Shown piece by piece: positions 43,158 to 52,302 of a stretch of DNA of 64,000 bases (position 1 is the first letter of the stretch; each line of letters starts with the position of its first letter). The stretch is from Lentisphaeria bacterium (GTDB lineage: Bacteria > Verrucomicrobiota > Lentisphaeria > Victivallales > UBA1829), in contig DPDG01000074.1 of NCBI GenBank assembly GCA_003526375.1, positions 1 to 64,000 of the forward strand. Reading direction: 5' to 3'. Made by a program: the position numbers and the translations under genes. The notes under the pieces were generated by a model. That model made no database searches and had not been told where the DNA came from. It saw only the letters and a list, made by a program, of their open reading frames with translations.

Positions 43158-43799
43158 ATGGCAACAACAGATTTCACACTCATCCGACACGGGCAGACAA
43201 CGGAAAACATTGAGGGGCGCCTCCAAGGGCATTTCGACAGCAGACTGGATGAAACCGGTCTGATTCAGGCGGAAGCCGCGGCAGTGCGTCTTGCCGGAGA
43301 ACAGTTCGACGTAATCTATTCCAGCGACTTGCAGCGGGCAAGAAAAACGGCGGAAATCATTGCGGCAAAACTGAAGATGGATGTGATCCCGATGCGGGAA
43401 CTCCGTGAATGGCATCTCGGAGAACTGGAAAACCGTCTCTGTAAAGAACTGTGGGCGGAATATCCGGAGATCATGAACTGTTTCCGATGCGAAAACGATG
43501 ACGTTCCCGTTCCCGGCGGAGAGTCGCACAGAGAATTCGACAAGCGCATCGCAGACTGTCTGGAGTCATTGGCGGGGAAGCACCCGGATCAGAAAATCCT
43601 GCTGGTTACGCACGGAGGAGTCATGCGTTCCATCTTCAAACACGTTGTGGGATGCGTCGCGAAAACCTCTCTCCTTCCGCTGATCAGCAATGTATCCTAC
43701 AGCCGTTTCTGCAAGCGGGACGGCCTCTGGCAGCTCTGCTGCTGGAACGATGTCTCCCACCTGAAAAACATCGGCGTCCGCGAAAGCGTGACATTCTGA
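43158..43799 (+). CDS. histidine phosphatase family protein (phosphoglycerate mutase-like)
   Basis: This 213-residue protein has the LIRHGQT active-site motif at residues 8-14, YSSDLQRARKTAE in the second phospho-ligand region, and the second catalytic histidine in VTHGGVMRS. It is in the branch that includes CobC and broad-specificity acid phosphatases, and the substrate cannot be assigned. The start at 43158 places the catalytic strand at the N terminus; upstream in-frame residues lack support. It is followed nine bases later by the metallophosphoesterase gene. Confidence 0.92.
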   Translation: MATTDFTLIRHGQTTENIEGRLQGHFDSRLDETGLIQAEAAAVRLAGEQFDVIYSSDLQRARKTAEIIAAKLKMDVIPMRELREWHLGELENRLCKELWAEYPEIMNCFRCENDDVPVPGGESHREFDKRIADCLESLAGKHPDQKILLVTHGGVMRSIFKHVVGCVAKTSLLPLISNVSYSRFCKRDGLWQLCCWNDVSHLKNIGVRESVTF

Positions 43800-43808
43800 A
43801 GGAGTCCT

Positions 43809-44561
43809 ATGAACTCAAACAACATATCGTTACACTGTGCGGTCATTACGGATCTGCATTATGCGCGCACCCCCAATGTGCAAATACCGTCCAGGCGCGG
43901 CGAGCTGGCTCTGCAACTGCTTCGCGAAGCATTCGATTTTTATGAAACGCGCAATCCGGATCTCGTCCTGATCGCCGGTGACTGCCTGAACGATCCGCAC
44001 GATCCGGAAGCGGCGGCACTGCTCGGAGAACTGGATCATCTTTTCAGAAGCATCCGTTTTCCCGTCATCCTTGTTCCGGGCAATCACGATCCCGCTCCGG
44101 AAAGATTTTACAGGTATCTGAAAAGAACACCGGAACCGATCGACCTGAAAGGGTTCCGGATCGTCCCCTTCCCCAATGACCCGGAGACTGCCGGTTACAA
44201 TGCGATACGCACTCCGGCGGGGCTGAAAAAGATGCAGGATGCAGCAAAGGGATTCAACGGACAACTGATTGCGCTTCAACATGTTCCATTATATCCCCCG
44301 GTTCTGGATAAAGCACGGTACCGTTATGAAAATGCACAAGAGATCATCCGTTGTATGGAAAACTGCCATTATGTTTTATCGGTCTCCGGGCACCAGCATG
44401 AAGGCGTACCGGCGGAAGAATATCACGGGATTCATTTCCTGACCGCCCCCGCCCTCGCCGAAGCCCCGTTCCAGACAATGGAAATAGAAATCAATACGGA
44501 AAACAAACTCAAAGTCCGGATCAACCGACATGGAAAAAGCCTGATGCATATTCAAGACTGA
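43809..44561 (+). CDS. calcineurin-like metallophosphoesterase
   Basis: This 250-residue protein has the dinuclear-metal motifs ITDLHYA (D-x-H), IAGDCLND (GD), VPGNHDP (GNHD) and SGHQHEG (GHxH). It lacks a signal peptide, so it is cytosolic. AAGGAG lies directly upstream of the ATG. Co-transcribed with the histidine phosphatase, it suggests a two-step dephosphorylation or nucleotide-processing pair (inference). Confidence 0.9.
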   Translation: MNSNNISLHCAVITDLHYARTPNVQIPSRRGELALQLLREAFDFYETRNPDLVLIAGDCLNDPHDPEAAALLGELDHLFRSIRFPVILVPGNHDPAPERFYRYLKRTPEPIDLKGFRIVPFPNDPETAGYNAIRTPAGLKKMQDAAKGFNGQLIALQHVPLYPPVLDKARYRYENAQEIIRCMENCHYVLSVSGHQHEGVPAEEYHGIHFLTAPALAEAPFQTMEIEINTENKLKVRINRHGKSLMHIQD

Positions 44562-44564
44562 AAA

Positions 44565-45137
44565 TCACATCGAACTTTTCAGGAAATAAAATACCAGCAT
44601 GACCGCTTTACTCTTTGAAGAATTGCGCGGCACATGGGGCAGAGTCCCGTCAAAGAACAGGGTGTCGCCGGAATGCATTTCGATCTTTTCCTCTCCGACC
44701 TGATATTCCACTGTGCCGGAAAGCAGATACAGCAGTTCCCTGCCCTCCCCTGCAACGGGTTCACGGTCCGCGCCGGGAGCAACCGTGACCAGCATCACCT
44801 GAAAAGAATCCGAATCAAGCGCAGACTCAAGAATCATATTATATTCCAGACCGGTACTGTCCTCACGCTCCACCGGAAACTGTTCCTGTTCATGGATCAG
44901 CGTCCACGGCTTCCGCTGTTTGAATGTGATTCCTTCAAACAGCACGGAAAGATCCACTTCCAGCGCACGGGCAATGGAAAGCAGTACAGGCAGGGAGGGA
45001 ATCGTGCGGAAATTCTCGATTTTGGAAAGGAGTCCCGCCGTCAGTTCCGTCCGTTCCGCAAGCTGCTGAAGGGTGAGCAGGCGTTTTCTGCGCAACTCCT
45101 TGAGGCGCATTCCCAAGCAGGTCAACTGTTCATTCAT
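44565..45137 (-). CDS. XRE-family regulator with cupin sensor domain
   Basis: This 190-residue protein has an HTH_3 (LKELRRKRLLTLQQLAERTEL, then LLSKIENFRTIPSL) and a C-terminal cupin ending AGDTLFFD-like (SGDTLFFDGTLPHVP). The start at 45137 has GGGGAAAG upstream; an ATG 36 bases earlier has less support. It is divergent from the EamA transporter gene and the PHP hydrolase gene, which it probably controls. It resembles the 28622-29206 regulator in layout, and both share the ENFR-TPSL region. Confidence 0.9.
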   Translation of the reverse strand: MNEQLTCLGMRLKELRRKRLLTLQQLAERTELTAGLLSKIENFRTIPSLPVLLSIARALEVDLSVLFEGITFKQRKPWTLIHEQEQFPVEREDSTGLEYNMILESALDSDSFQVMLVTVAPGADREPVAGEGRELLYLLSGTVEYQVGEEKIEMHSGDTLFFDGTLPHVPRNSSKSKAVMLVFYFLKSSM

Positions 45138-45294
45138 TCTCTTTCCCCATACTGAGATATTATGCCTGAACACCGGAACAGACGGACCGGGCCAAACTCA
45201 ATCTTTTGCCCTTCCGTTTTCCGCCGGACTTCCGGCAACCGCATCTAATATATTGACTCAAATCAAAAAAACAATATTTTTTATGCAAAACCTC

Positions 45295-45322
45295 TTGACA
45301 TTTCTTTAATTTGACTTATAAT
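45295..45322 (+). promoter_or_regulatory. promoter of the EamA transporter gene
   Basis: TTGACA (45295-45300), 16 bases, TATAAT (45317-45322), in an AT-rich intergenic region where TTGAC recurs at 45253 and 45311. Likely regulated by the divergent XRE-cupin protein. Confidence 0.6.
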
Positions 45323-45362
45323 TAAAATATATTTACTAATATTCAATAAAAAGAGAGATTTT

Positions 45363-46211
45363 ATGGCTGTCGTATTTGCATTCTGCTGTCTTGTGTTTGC
45401 GGCATGCAACGATCTGGTGTTCAAAGTCTTTACCCGCAAACAGCGTTCCAAAGGAAGCTTCATCAGCCTGATTGGAATTACCTGGCTGCTTGCGCTGGTC
45501 TGGCTTCCCCGGTCCCCGGAAAGCAATCCACTGATGACTGTTCTCTGGGGCTGCATCTCGGGAGTATTTTCAGTAAGCTCCAACATTCTGCTGATGGAAG
45601 CCATGGAACGGCAGAGCGCGGGAGTCTGTTCCACGATCTACCGACTGAATATGATTCTGGTCGTTCTGGGAGCCACACTGTTTCTGGGAGAGACTCTGAG
45701 CATTCTGCAATGGACCGGCATTCTGCTGGCAGTTCTCGCCGTACTTGCATTTCTGCCGGGGAAACAGGATGCCGGAGCAGCGGACGGCGTCAGAAAAACC
45801 GGCTTTTATCTTGTGCTTGCTGCAGCCGTTCTCCGCGCCGGAATGGGACTCAGTTACAAGTATGGATTTCTGCAGGACGCCGACCGGAACGGAGTCACTC
45901 TCATCAACAGTCTTTTCTGGATCGGCGGCGGAATCCTGTATGCACTTCTGCGGGAACGTCAACTGCATCTGCCAGGGAGGAAGCTCCTGCTTTACGGAGT
46001 CTTCTCTGGCCTCCTTGTCGCCGGAATCGTCTTTTTCATGGCGGCCTCACTCCATCTGGGCAATGCCGGAATTGTGCTTCCCATCGCCCAGATGAGTTTT
46101 CTCGGCACCCTGCTTCTGAGCGTTCTGATTCTGAAAGAACGGATTGATGTCATGAAGATTGCCGCGGTTCTCTGCGGAGCCGGTGCAATTCTCCTCCTGA
46201 TCAACGGATAA
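45363..46211 (+). CDS. EamA/DMT-superfamily transporter
   Basis: This 282-residue inner-membrane protein has ten predicted helices arranged as two EamA repeats, the second starting near residue 145. Segment LMEAMERQSAGVCSTIYRLNMILVVLGATLFLGE is typical of the first repeat's end. Members export or import metabolites such as amino acids, sugars or nucleobases; the substrate is unknown. A GAGAG-type site precedes the ATG. It sits in one operon with a PHP-domain hydrolase. Confidence 0.85.
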   Translation: MAVVFAFCCLVFAACNDLVFKVFTRKQRSKGSFISLIGITWLLALVWLPRSPESNPLMTVLWGCISGVFSVSSNILLMEAMERQSAGVCSTIYRLNMILVVLGATLFLGETLSILQWTGILLAVLAVLAFLPGKQDAGAADGVRKTGFYLVLAAAVLRAGMGLSYKYGFLQDADRNGVTLINSLFWIGGGILYALLRERQLHLPGRKLLLYGVFSGLLVAGIVFFMAASLHLGNAGIVLPIAQMSFLGTLLLSVLILKERIDVMKIAAVLCGAGAILLLING

Positions 46212-46236
46212 TACAACTCAAAGGAACAACGGAAAA

Positions 46237-47148
46237 ATGAGACAGGTCACAATTCAACAGGCGGATTCAAAGGCGGAAGAACTGACGGTGCTGAAAGCAA
46301 ATCTGCATACGCACACAACCAATTCCGACGGAACGTTTTCCCCTTCGGAAGTCATTGGCTTCTATGCAGATGCAGGATATGACGTACTGGCGTTCACGGA
46401 TCACCGCACAACGAACCGTGTCTCGGAATATGACGCAGAAGGCATGACTCTGCTTTCCGGTATTGAGCTTCATCCGGCGGGTCCCCGCGGCATTCCGTGG
46501 CACATCCTTGCCATCGGTATCCCGGAGAATTTTTCCTGCACCCATCCGGAAAGCGGGCAACAGGCGGTGGATGCGGTCCGGCAGGCGGGAGGAGTCGCGT
46601 TTGCCGCACACCCCTACTGGTGCGGATTTACGGCAGCCGAAGTCATGACTCTGAACGGGATCGCGGGCATCGAGGTTTACAATACATCCACACGCTATAT
46701 CGGCAAGGAATACAATATGACGATCTGGGATGAAACGCTTGATGCGGGAAGAAATTACACTGCTCTGGCTGTCGATGATGTTCACGGGAAACCTGATCTG
46801 TTCCGCGGCTGGACCATGATCTGTGCAAAAAGCAGACAATGCAAGGACATTCTTGATGCACTCAGGAACGGTTCATTCTATGCTACGCAGGGACCGGAAT
46901 TTCACAGGCTCTCTTTCCACGACGGAATTTTCGAGGCGGAATTCACTCCCTGCGCCGCTGCTGTTCTGGTCGGAAGACAATCTTCCGGGTACTGTGCCGC
47001 AATCGAAGCGCCCGACGGTCCCGGAACCGGGAGAGAAGTCTCGCAGATGCGGATTGATCTGCGCCAGGCTCAACCCGGCAGTTATTTCCGCTGCCAGCTC
47101 CGCGACGCCTCCGGCAGAATGGCATGGAGCAATCCTTTCAGAATATAA
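46237..47148 (+). CDS. PHP-domain metallohydrolase (CehA/McbA-like)
   Basis: This 303-residue protein has the PHP motifs KANLHTHTTNSDGTFSP (HxH), LAFTDHR, SGIELHP and FAAHPYW. A C-terminal beta domain (about 225-303) follows. PHP enzymes hydrolyse phosphoesters with a trinuclear metal site; CehA/McbA members act on varied substrates. No signal peptide is seen. It lies 25 bases after the EamA gene with AAAGGAAC as ribosome-binding site, so the two may handle one compound. Confidence 0.85.
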   Translation: MRQVTIQQADSKAEELTVLKANLHTHTTNSDGTFSPSEVIGFYADAGYDVLAFTDHRTTNRVSEYDAEGMTLLSGIELHPAGPRGIPWHILAIGIPENFSCTHPESGQQAVDAVRQAGGVAFAAHPYWCGFTAAEVMTLNGIAGIEVYNTSTRYIGKEYNMTIWDETLDAGRNYTALAVDDVHGKPDLFRGWTMICAKSRQCKDILDALRNGSFYATQGPEFHRLSFHDGIFEAEFTPCAAAVLVGRQSSGYCAAIEAPDGPGTGREVSQMRIDLRQAQPGSYFRCQLRDASGRMAWSNPFRI

Positions 47149-47252
47149 GAAAAACGGCGCTCCTGTTAAATAAAATAGTGTTTTTTAAATATATTTAACG
47201 AAAAAGTCGTGCGCACTTTACTTTTCCTGCCCGGACACATGGAAAATGCGGA

Positions 47253-47313
47253 CGGCGGAATTCATTATTTTAATCCGCCGCCCGCGGCTTCCGGGATTGT
47301 TTTCCGCGGCGGA
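47253..47313 (+). promoter_or_regulatory. mutually exclusive hairpins upstream of leuC
   Basis: CGGCGGA occurs at both 47253-47259 and 47307-47313, and TCCGCCG at 47274-47280 can pair with either. A separate CCGCGG pair (47282-47287 and 47304-47309) supports the second form. This looks like an attenuator or switch, but a promoter-like TTGTTT (47298-47303) and TATTAT (about 47322) could start transcription after it, in which case the repeats would be operators. Confidence 0.4.
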
Positions 47314-47361
47314 GGATATATATTATACCCTATTCTTTTAACATAACAGGAGTTACAACTC

Positions 47362-48648
47362 ATGGGAAAAACAACGGCTCAGAAAATTTTCGCGGCACAC
47401 TTGATCGACACACCCGCAGAAGGTGTTTCCGTGCTCTCTCTCGACAGAGTGTTCTGTCATGAAATAACCACCCCGATCGCCATCAACGACCTTGTGGCAA
47501 AGGGCAAGGACAGAGTCTTCGACGCATCCAAAATCAAGGCGGTCATCGACCATGTGACCCCCGCCAAGGACTCCAAGACCGCCGAGCAGGGCAAAACCCT
47601 CCGCGACTGGGCGAAACGCCACGGAATCAAGGACTTCTTCGATATCGGCGCAAACGGCGTCTGCCATGCGATCTTTCCGGAAAAAGGCTTTGTCCGCCCC
47701 GGATTCACGGTCATCATGGGCGACTCCCATACCTGCACCCACGGCGCATTCTGCGCATTTGCCGCGGGCGTCGGCTCCACAGACCTTGAAGTCGGCATCC
47801 TGAAAGGCGTCTGCACGATGCGCTCGCCCGATACGATCCGCATCACGGTCACAGGCAAGCTGCGCGACGGCGTTTATTCCAAGGACCTGATCCTTGCGAT
47901 CATCAAGATGCTCACGGTCAACGGCGCCACCGACAAAGTCATCGAATTTGCGGGTCCGGTCATCGAGGGAATGTCCATGGAGGCGCGCATGACGCTCTGC
48001 AACATGGCGATCGAAGCCGGCGCGACCTGCGGCATCTGCTATCCCGACATGACGACGGTGGAATATCTCTGGCCCTTCATCAAGGATGAATTCAAGAGCA
48101 AAGAGGACGCCCTCAGGGAATACTCCAGGTGGCTCCCCGACGCCGACGCGGAATACGTCAAGGACATCACCTTCGACGCCTCCGCGCTCGAACCGATGGT
48201 CACATTCAACTACAAGCCCGATCAGGTGAAGACCGTCCGTGAAATGGAAGGCACTCCGGTCAATCAGATTTACATCGGCTCCTGCACCAACGGGCGCATC
48301 GAGGACCTCCGCATCGCGGCAGGCATTCTGAAAGGCAGGAAGATCAGCCCGAACGTCCGCGCGATCGTCTCTCCGGCAACCCCGAAGATTTACGCACAGG
48401 CGCTTGACGAAGGGCTGATCAAGATTTTCATGGAAGCCGGATTCTGCGTGACGAACCCGACCTGCGGAGCATGTCTCGGAATGAGCAACGGCGTGCTCGC
48501 GAAAGGCGAATCCTGCGCGTCCACGACGAACCGCAATTTCAACGGGCGCATGGGCAAAGGCGGAATGGTCCACCTGATGAGCCCCGCGACCGCCGCCGCG
48601 ACCGCCATTGCCGGAGTCATCACAAATTCACCGCTGTTCAAAGGCTGA
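47362..48648 (+). CDS. leuC: 3-isopropylmalate dehydratase large subunit
   Basis: This 428-residue aconitase-family [4Fe-4S] subunit isomerises 2- and 3-isopropylmalate in leucine synthesis. Cluster ligands are the cysteine in IGSCTNGR and the pair in NPTCGACLGM. DSHTCTHGAFCAF is the conserved active-site region. The length is that of the shorter, archaeal-type LeuC/HacA group rather than the 460-residue proteobacterial form, so homoaconitase or methylmalate activity is possible. CAGGAG precedes the ATG. leuD follows 17 bases downstream. Confidence 0.94.
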   Translation: MGKTTAQKIFAAHLIDTPAEGVSVLSLDRVFCHEITTPIAINDLVAKGKDRVFDASKIKAVIDHVTPAKDSKTAEQGKTLRDWAKRHGIKDFFDIGANGVCHAIFPEKGFVRPGFTVIMGDSHTCTHGAFCAFAAGVGSTDLEVGILKGVCTMRSPDTIRITVTGKLRDGVYSKDLILAIIKMLTVNGATDKVIEFAGPVIEGMSMEARMTLCNMAIEAGATCGICYPDMTTVEYLWPFIKDEFKSKEDALREYSRWLPDADAEYVKDITFDASALEPMVTFNYKPDQVKTVREMEGTPVNQIYIGSCTNGRIEDLRIAAGILKGRKISPNVRAIVSPATPKIYAQALDEGLIKIFMEAGFCVTNPTCGACLGMSNGVLAKGESCASTTNRNFNGRMGKGGMVHLMSPATAAATAIAGVITNSPLFKG

Positions 48649-48665
48649 GAAAGGATTGCAGAACA

Positions 48666-49190
48666 ATGAAAAACTTCAGTGGAAAAATACTGTTTCTTGA
48701 CCGTTCGGACATCAATACCGACGAAATCATCCCCGCAAAGTATCTGACGGAGCTGACAAAAGCGGCGCTCAAGCCGTACTGTCTGGAAGACCTTTCGCTC
48801 CCCGGCTTCGACCCGAAAAAGGACATCGCCGGAAAGAGCGTCATCATCACGCGCGCCAACTTCGGCTGCGGCTCCTCCCGCGAACATGCGCCGTGGGTTC
48901 TCGAATGCAACGACATCAATCTGGTGATCGCCGAGAATTTCGCGCGCATTTTCCGCCAGAACATGTTCAACTGCGGATTGATGGCTGTCCAGATGGATGC
49001 CGCCGTGATCGACGACATGTTCAAGAACTTCGCCGGAACCGATGCGACATGCACCACGGATATGGAAAAGTTCACATTCACGATCTCCGACGGCAAGACG
49101 GAAAAAGTCTATCCGTTTACGGTCGGGCAGTTTGACCTTGAGCTCGTCAAGGCGGGCGGCTGGGTCGATTACGCGGATAAGAAATACTGA
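48666..49190 (+). CDS. leuD: 3-isopropylmalate dehydratase small subunit
   Basis: This 174-residue partner of LeuC has INTDEIIPAKYL and the swivel-domain loop ANFGCGSSREHAPW that completes the active site. AAAGG lies about nine bases before the ATG at 48666. It ends in a strong terminator. leuA and leuB are not adjacent. Confidence 0.94.
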   Translation: MKNFSGKILFLDRSDINTDEIIPAKYLTELTKAALKPYCLEDLSLPGFDPKKDIAGKSVIITRANFGCGSSREHAPWVLECNDINLVIAENFARIFRQNMFNCGLMAVQMDAAVIDDMFKNFAGTDATCTTDMEKFTFTISDGKTEKVYPFTVGQFDLELVKAGGWVDYADKKY

Positions 49191-49210
49191 TCTTCCGCCG
49201 CAATCACAAA

Positions 49211-49256
49211 AAACCTCCTCCGGACAGCAAAGCATCCGGAGGAGGTTTTATTTTTA
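49211..49256 (+). terminator. terminator after leuD
   Basis: A perfect 14-bp stem, 49211-49224 with 49235-49248 (core CCTCCTCCGGA / TCCGGAGGAGG), is followed by TTATTTTT. Confidence 0.92.
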
Positions 49257-49288
49257 CCCAAATCGTTGTTCGAAGCCGGCGCGGGTCT

Positions 49289-50332
49289 TCAAGGCACCGA
49301 CACCCTCAGGGCATGTTCATATGCGAATCCGATGAGCAGAAACGCAATCGCAAGCCAGCAGAACAGCGGATAGAACTCTTTCCAGTTCACGATGATATTC
49401 TGCTCGACGCTGGTTTTCTCAAGCTGGTCGATCTGCGCCATCGCTTTCGCCATCGACTCGCCGTCGGCGGCTTTGTAATACACTCCGCCGGTGGTGTCCG
49501 CCATCTCCTGCAGCAGTTTTTCATCGAAACTGCCTTCGACTCTCTGGAAAGAGCTTCCGAACATGGAATCCAGCTTCATGACGGAATTCCGCGAGCCGAT
49601 ACCGACGGTATAAAGCGTGATGTCAAACGTATTCGCCAGCTTCGCCGCCTGACGCGGTGTGATCTTCGCATTCACATTGTTCGCGCCGTCCGTGAACAGC
49701 ACAATGATGCTGCGCTTCGAGTCAGAATCCTTCAGACGCTGAACCGCACTGGCGACAGGCCCCGCAATCCCGGTGGCGTCGCCGATGGAACCGGACTCCA
49801 GACGGTCCAGGTTCGCAATCAGCCACGCATGATCCAGAGTCGGCGGGCAGACCACATACGGCAGCGGTGCAAACGCAATCAGACCGATCCGGTCATTCGG
49901 ACGCGCCTCAATGAATTTCGCGATCTCCTCCTTGGCGGTGCCGAGACGATCCTTGACTTTGCCCGACGCCATCGCAACTTCGAGTTCACGCTCCGTCCGG
50001 ATTCCCGGCGGCACGTCAATGGCGCGCATACTGCCGGAAAGGTCCAGCGCCACCATGATGTCGATACCGTCCGCCCGGCGGCGGATCTCCTCCATGCCTT
50101 CGCGCGGACCGGCGAGCGCCACAATCAGCATCACGCCGCCGATGGAATAGAGCAGGAACGGCACCAGCTTCCGCAGGTTGATCCGTGAAAGCCTTCCCTT
50201 TGACGCTGCCTTGAACGGGCGCAGGGACGGAACCCGCAGAGCGGGCACCGGTTTGAACCATGCGCGAAGCAGAACCAGCGCCAGAGGAACCAGCAGGAAA
50301 AACATATAAGGATGTGCAAATGTATTGATCAT
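49289..50332 (-). CDS. von Willebrand factor A domain membrane protein (BatA/BatB-like)
   Basis: This 347-residue protein has an N-terminal pair of membrane helices (residues about 5-25 and 60-80), a VWA domain with intact MIDAS residues in DLSGSM, TGIAGP and FTDGANN, and a C-terminal membrane helix (about 318-340). This is the Bat/aerotolerance-type layout. It overlaps the preceding gene by four bases (ATGA) and closes the MoxR-DUF58-x-VWA operon. These operons are thought to act as chaperone-like systems on the envelope. Confidence 0.9.
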   Translation of the reverse strand: MINTFAHPYMFFLLVPLALVLLRAWFKPVPALRVPSLRPFKAASKGRLSRINLRKLVPFLLYSIGGVMLIVALAGPREGMEEIRRRADGIDIMVALDLSGSMRAIDVPPGIRTERELEVAMASGKVKDRLGTAKEEIAKFIEARPNDRIGLIAFAPLPYVVCPPTLDHAWLIANLDRLESGSIGDATGIAGPVASAVQRLKDSDSKRSIIVLFTDGANNVNAKITPRQAAKLANTFDITLYTVGIGSRNSVMKLDSMFGSSFQRVEGSFDEKLLQEMADTTGGVYYKAADGESMAKAMAQIDQLEKTSVEQNIIVNWKEFYPLFCWLAIAFLLIGFAYEHALRVSVP

Positions 50333-51318
50333 GGCTTCTGCTCCTTTTTGTTTTCTTCCGCCGGAATCGTCTCCGTGACAAGCCGTTCCGCCTTTTCCGC
50401 GGCATTCTCAAAGAGTGCCCGGTCGGCGGGAAGACGTGCGAATTTCACCATGTCCGCCGCGGAAAGGAACTCTTTCAGGAAGTCGCGCTGCGACTCGGAA
50501 ATGGAGCCTCCGCCGCGTTCGAGATCGCCGAGAAATTCGGCGGTCGTCTGACGCCCGGCGCGCAGATGGAAACGGCGTTCCATATATTCTCTCACGATGT
50601 CGGTCAGTTCCGCAACGGAAGTTTCCAGCGGGACATTGCCGCCGCGCACCCTGCCGATCAGCAAATGAATCGCATTGACCGCAAGTTCCCACGGAGTCAG
50701 CGCGCGCATATTCAACGCTCTCCGGTGTTTGCGGATCAGGAAGACCGCAAGGGCGATCACTGCGAGAACCGCAAGGGCAATAACCGTATAAAGCAGATAC
50801 GGCACAGAAGCTTTCCGGTCGATCCGGGACGCGACTGCAAGGTCGGAGGAATCCACCGGGACTGGATTGGATTTGAACGCCGGAATCTTCATCGAAAGGT
50901 TCTGATTATTGCTGAACGAAGCGTTCATGCGCCCGTCCCTGATCTCACCCTCGGCATAAGACTGCAGTTCAACATCACCGCTCCAGAGCGTATATCCCCA
51001 GCAGATGTTCTTCAAAATAAACTTCGGTTCCGCGCAAAGCTGGCTGCCGTCCGCGGGCTCTGCCGTCAGAAGCGACGGATTCACGCCCCACGGAAGACGG
51101 AACTCCGCCGTCACCGCGAACTTCTCCCCGAGCTGCACTCCGTCTTCGCCGGCACGGATTGCAGGCGCCGAGACAATCGTCACCTGTTCGCCAGACTTCG
51201 ACACTCTGTACCATTTGATTCCCGCCGCGCCGCAGAAAATCAGCGCAGCAAGGATCACCGCGGAACAGAGCCAGAGAAACAGCTTGAAGAACTTCAGGTT
51301 TTTCATTTTCTTCATCAT
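50329..51318 (-). CDS. membrane protein of the MoxR/VWA operon (DUF4381-like C terminus)
   Basis: This 329-residue protein has a membrane helix near residues 10-33, a periplasmic beta domain, and a second helix at about 173-196 (PYLLYTVIALAVLAVIALAV). A cytoplasmic tail follows with TPWELAVNAIHLL and LTDIVREYMERRFHLRAGRQTTAEFL, the pattern of DUF4381-type proteins found in this operon position. GGGGAGGG lies about ten bases before the start. Its family name is tentative; its position is the best evidence for its role. Confidence 0.72.
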   Translation of the reverse strand: MMKKMKNLKFFKLFLWLCSAVILAALIFCGAAGIKWYRVSKSGEQVTIVSAPAIRAGEDGVQLGEKFAVTAEFRLPWGVNPSLLTAEPADGSQLCAEPKFILKNICWGYTLWSGDVELQSYAEGEIRDGRMNASFSNNQNLSMKIPAFKSNPVPVDSSDLAVASRIDRKASVPYLLYTVIALAVLAVIALAVFLIRKHRRALNMRALTPWELAVNAIHLLIGRVRGGNVPLETSVAELTDIVREYMERRFHLRAGRQTTAEFLGDLERGGGSISESQRDFLKEFLSAADMVKFARLPADRALFENAAEKAERLVTETIPAEENKKEQKP

Positions 51319-51321
51319 AAA

Positions 51322-52212
51322 TTACACCCTCCCCGCGCTCATCTTGCCGCGCCGCGTCCGGAAGAACGCCATCAGCGGCTTCACAAGATCCTCGTTGCAG
51401 CGGATATCCACCATGTCAACTTTCGCGCGACGGCAGGTCTCCTTGTTCGCATCGTGGATCTCCTGCGCGGCGGCGTCATAGGCGGCAGAACCGGAACCGT
51501 CCGCGTCGAAGTCGAACACTTCGCCGCTCTCGGCGCCTTCGATGCCCATGCCGTAAAGTTTCGGCAGATGCAGTTCCGCATCGTCAAGCACGCGCACGGC
51601 AATCAGGTCGTGCTTGCGGTTGACGATTTTCAGGCTCTTTTCATAATCCTTGTCGTCGATGAAATCGCTGACAAGAAAGATCACGGACTTCTTTTTCAGG
51701 GTTTCCGCGAGAGACTCCAGCGCCTTTCCGATATCGGTCCCGCGGTGCTTCGGCTCCATGGCGACCAGTTCACGGATCACGCGCAGAACATGCTTGCGCC
51801 CGGAGCGCGGCGGCAGATAGAGTTCCGTCTCATCGGTAAAGATCAGGAGCCCGACCTTGTCGTTGTTGCGGATGGCGCTGAACGCGAGAAGCGCGGCGGC
51901 TTCGATCATCTGTTCGCGCTTGTCCTTCTCCCCTGCCCCGAAAAGCCCGGAGGCGGAGGCATCCACGGCAAGCATCACCGTAAGCTCGCGTTCCTCGCTG
52001 TATTTCTTGATGAACGGAGAGCCCATGCGCGCGGTCACGTTCCAGTCGATGTCGCGGACGTCATCCTCAGGAGTATATTCCCGGACTTCGCTGAACTCGA
52101 TTCCGCGCCCCTTGAACACGCTGTGATACGCGCCCCCGGTGATCTCGTCCACAAGACGGCGGGTCTTGATCTCTATTTTTTTTACTTTTGAAAGCAGTTC
52201 ACCGGCTAACAT
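51322..52212 (-). CDS. DUF58 domain protein
   Basis: This 296-residue protein has the DUF58 core VFKGRGIEFSEVREYTPEDDVRDIDWNVTAR followed by a VWA-like fold beginning LAVDASASG. The start at 52212 has GGGAG nine bases upstream. DUF58 proteins accompany MoxR ATPases and VWA proteins. It lies 90 bases after the MoxR gene. Confidence 0.92.
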   Translation of the reverse strand: MLAGELLSKVKKIEIKTRRLVDEITGGAYHSVFKGRGIEFSEVREYTPEDDVRDIDWNVTARMGSPFIKKYSEERELTVMLAVDASASGLFGAGEKDKREQMIEAAALLAFSAIRNNDKVGLLIFTDETELYLPPRSGRKHVLRVIRELVAMEPKHRGTDIGKALESLAETLKKKSVIFLVSDFIDDKDYEKSLKIVNRKHDLIAVRVLDDAELHLPKLYGMGIEGAESGEVFDFDADGSGSAAYDAAAQEIHDANKETCRRAKVDMVDIRCNEDLVKPLMAFFRTRRGKMSAGRV

Positions 52213-52302
52213 TGCGACAAACTCCCATTGGTTGATTGAAAGACCGCCGCCGTCGCTCCATTCTGCGGAAGACAGCGGCACAAACGATTTGCTCCGGAAG
52301 GA

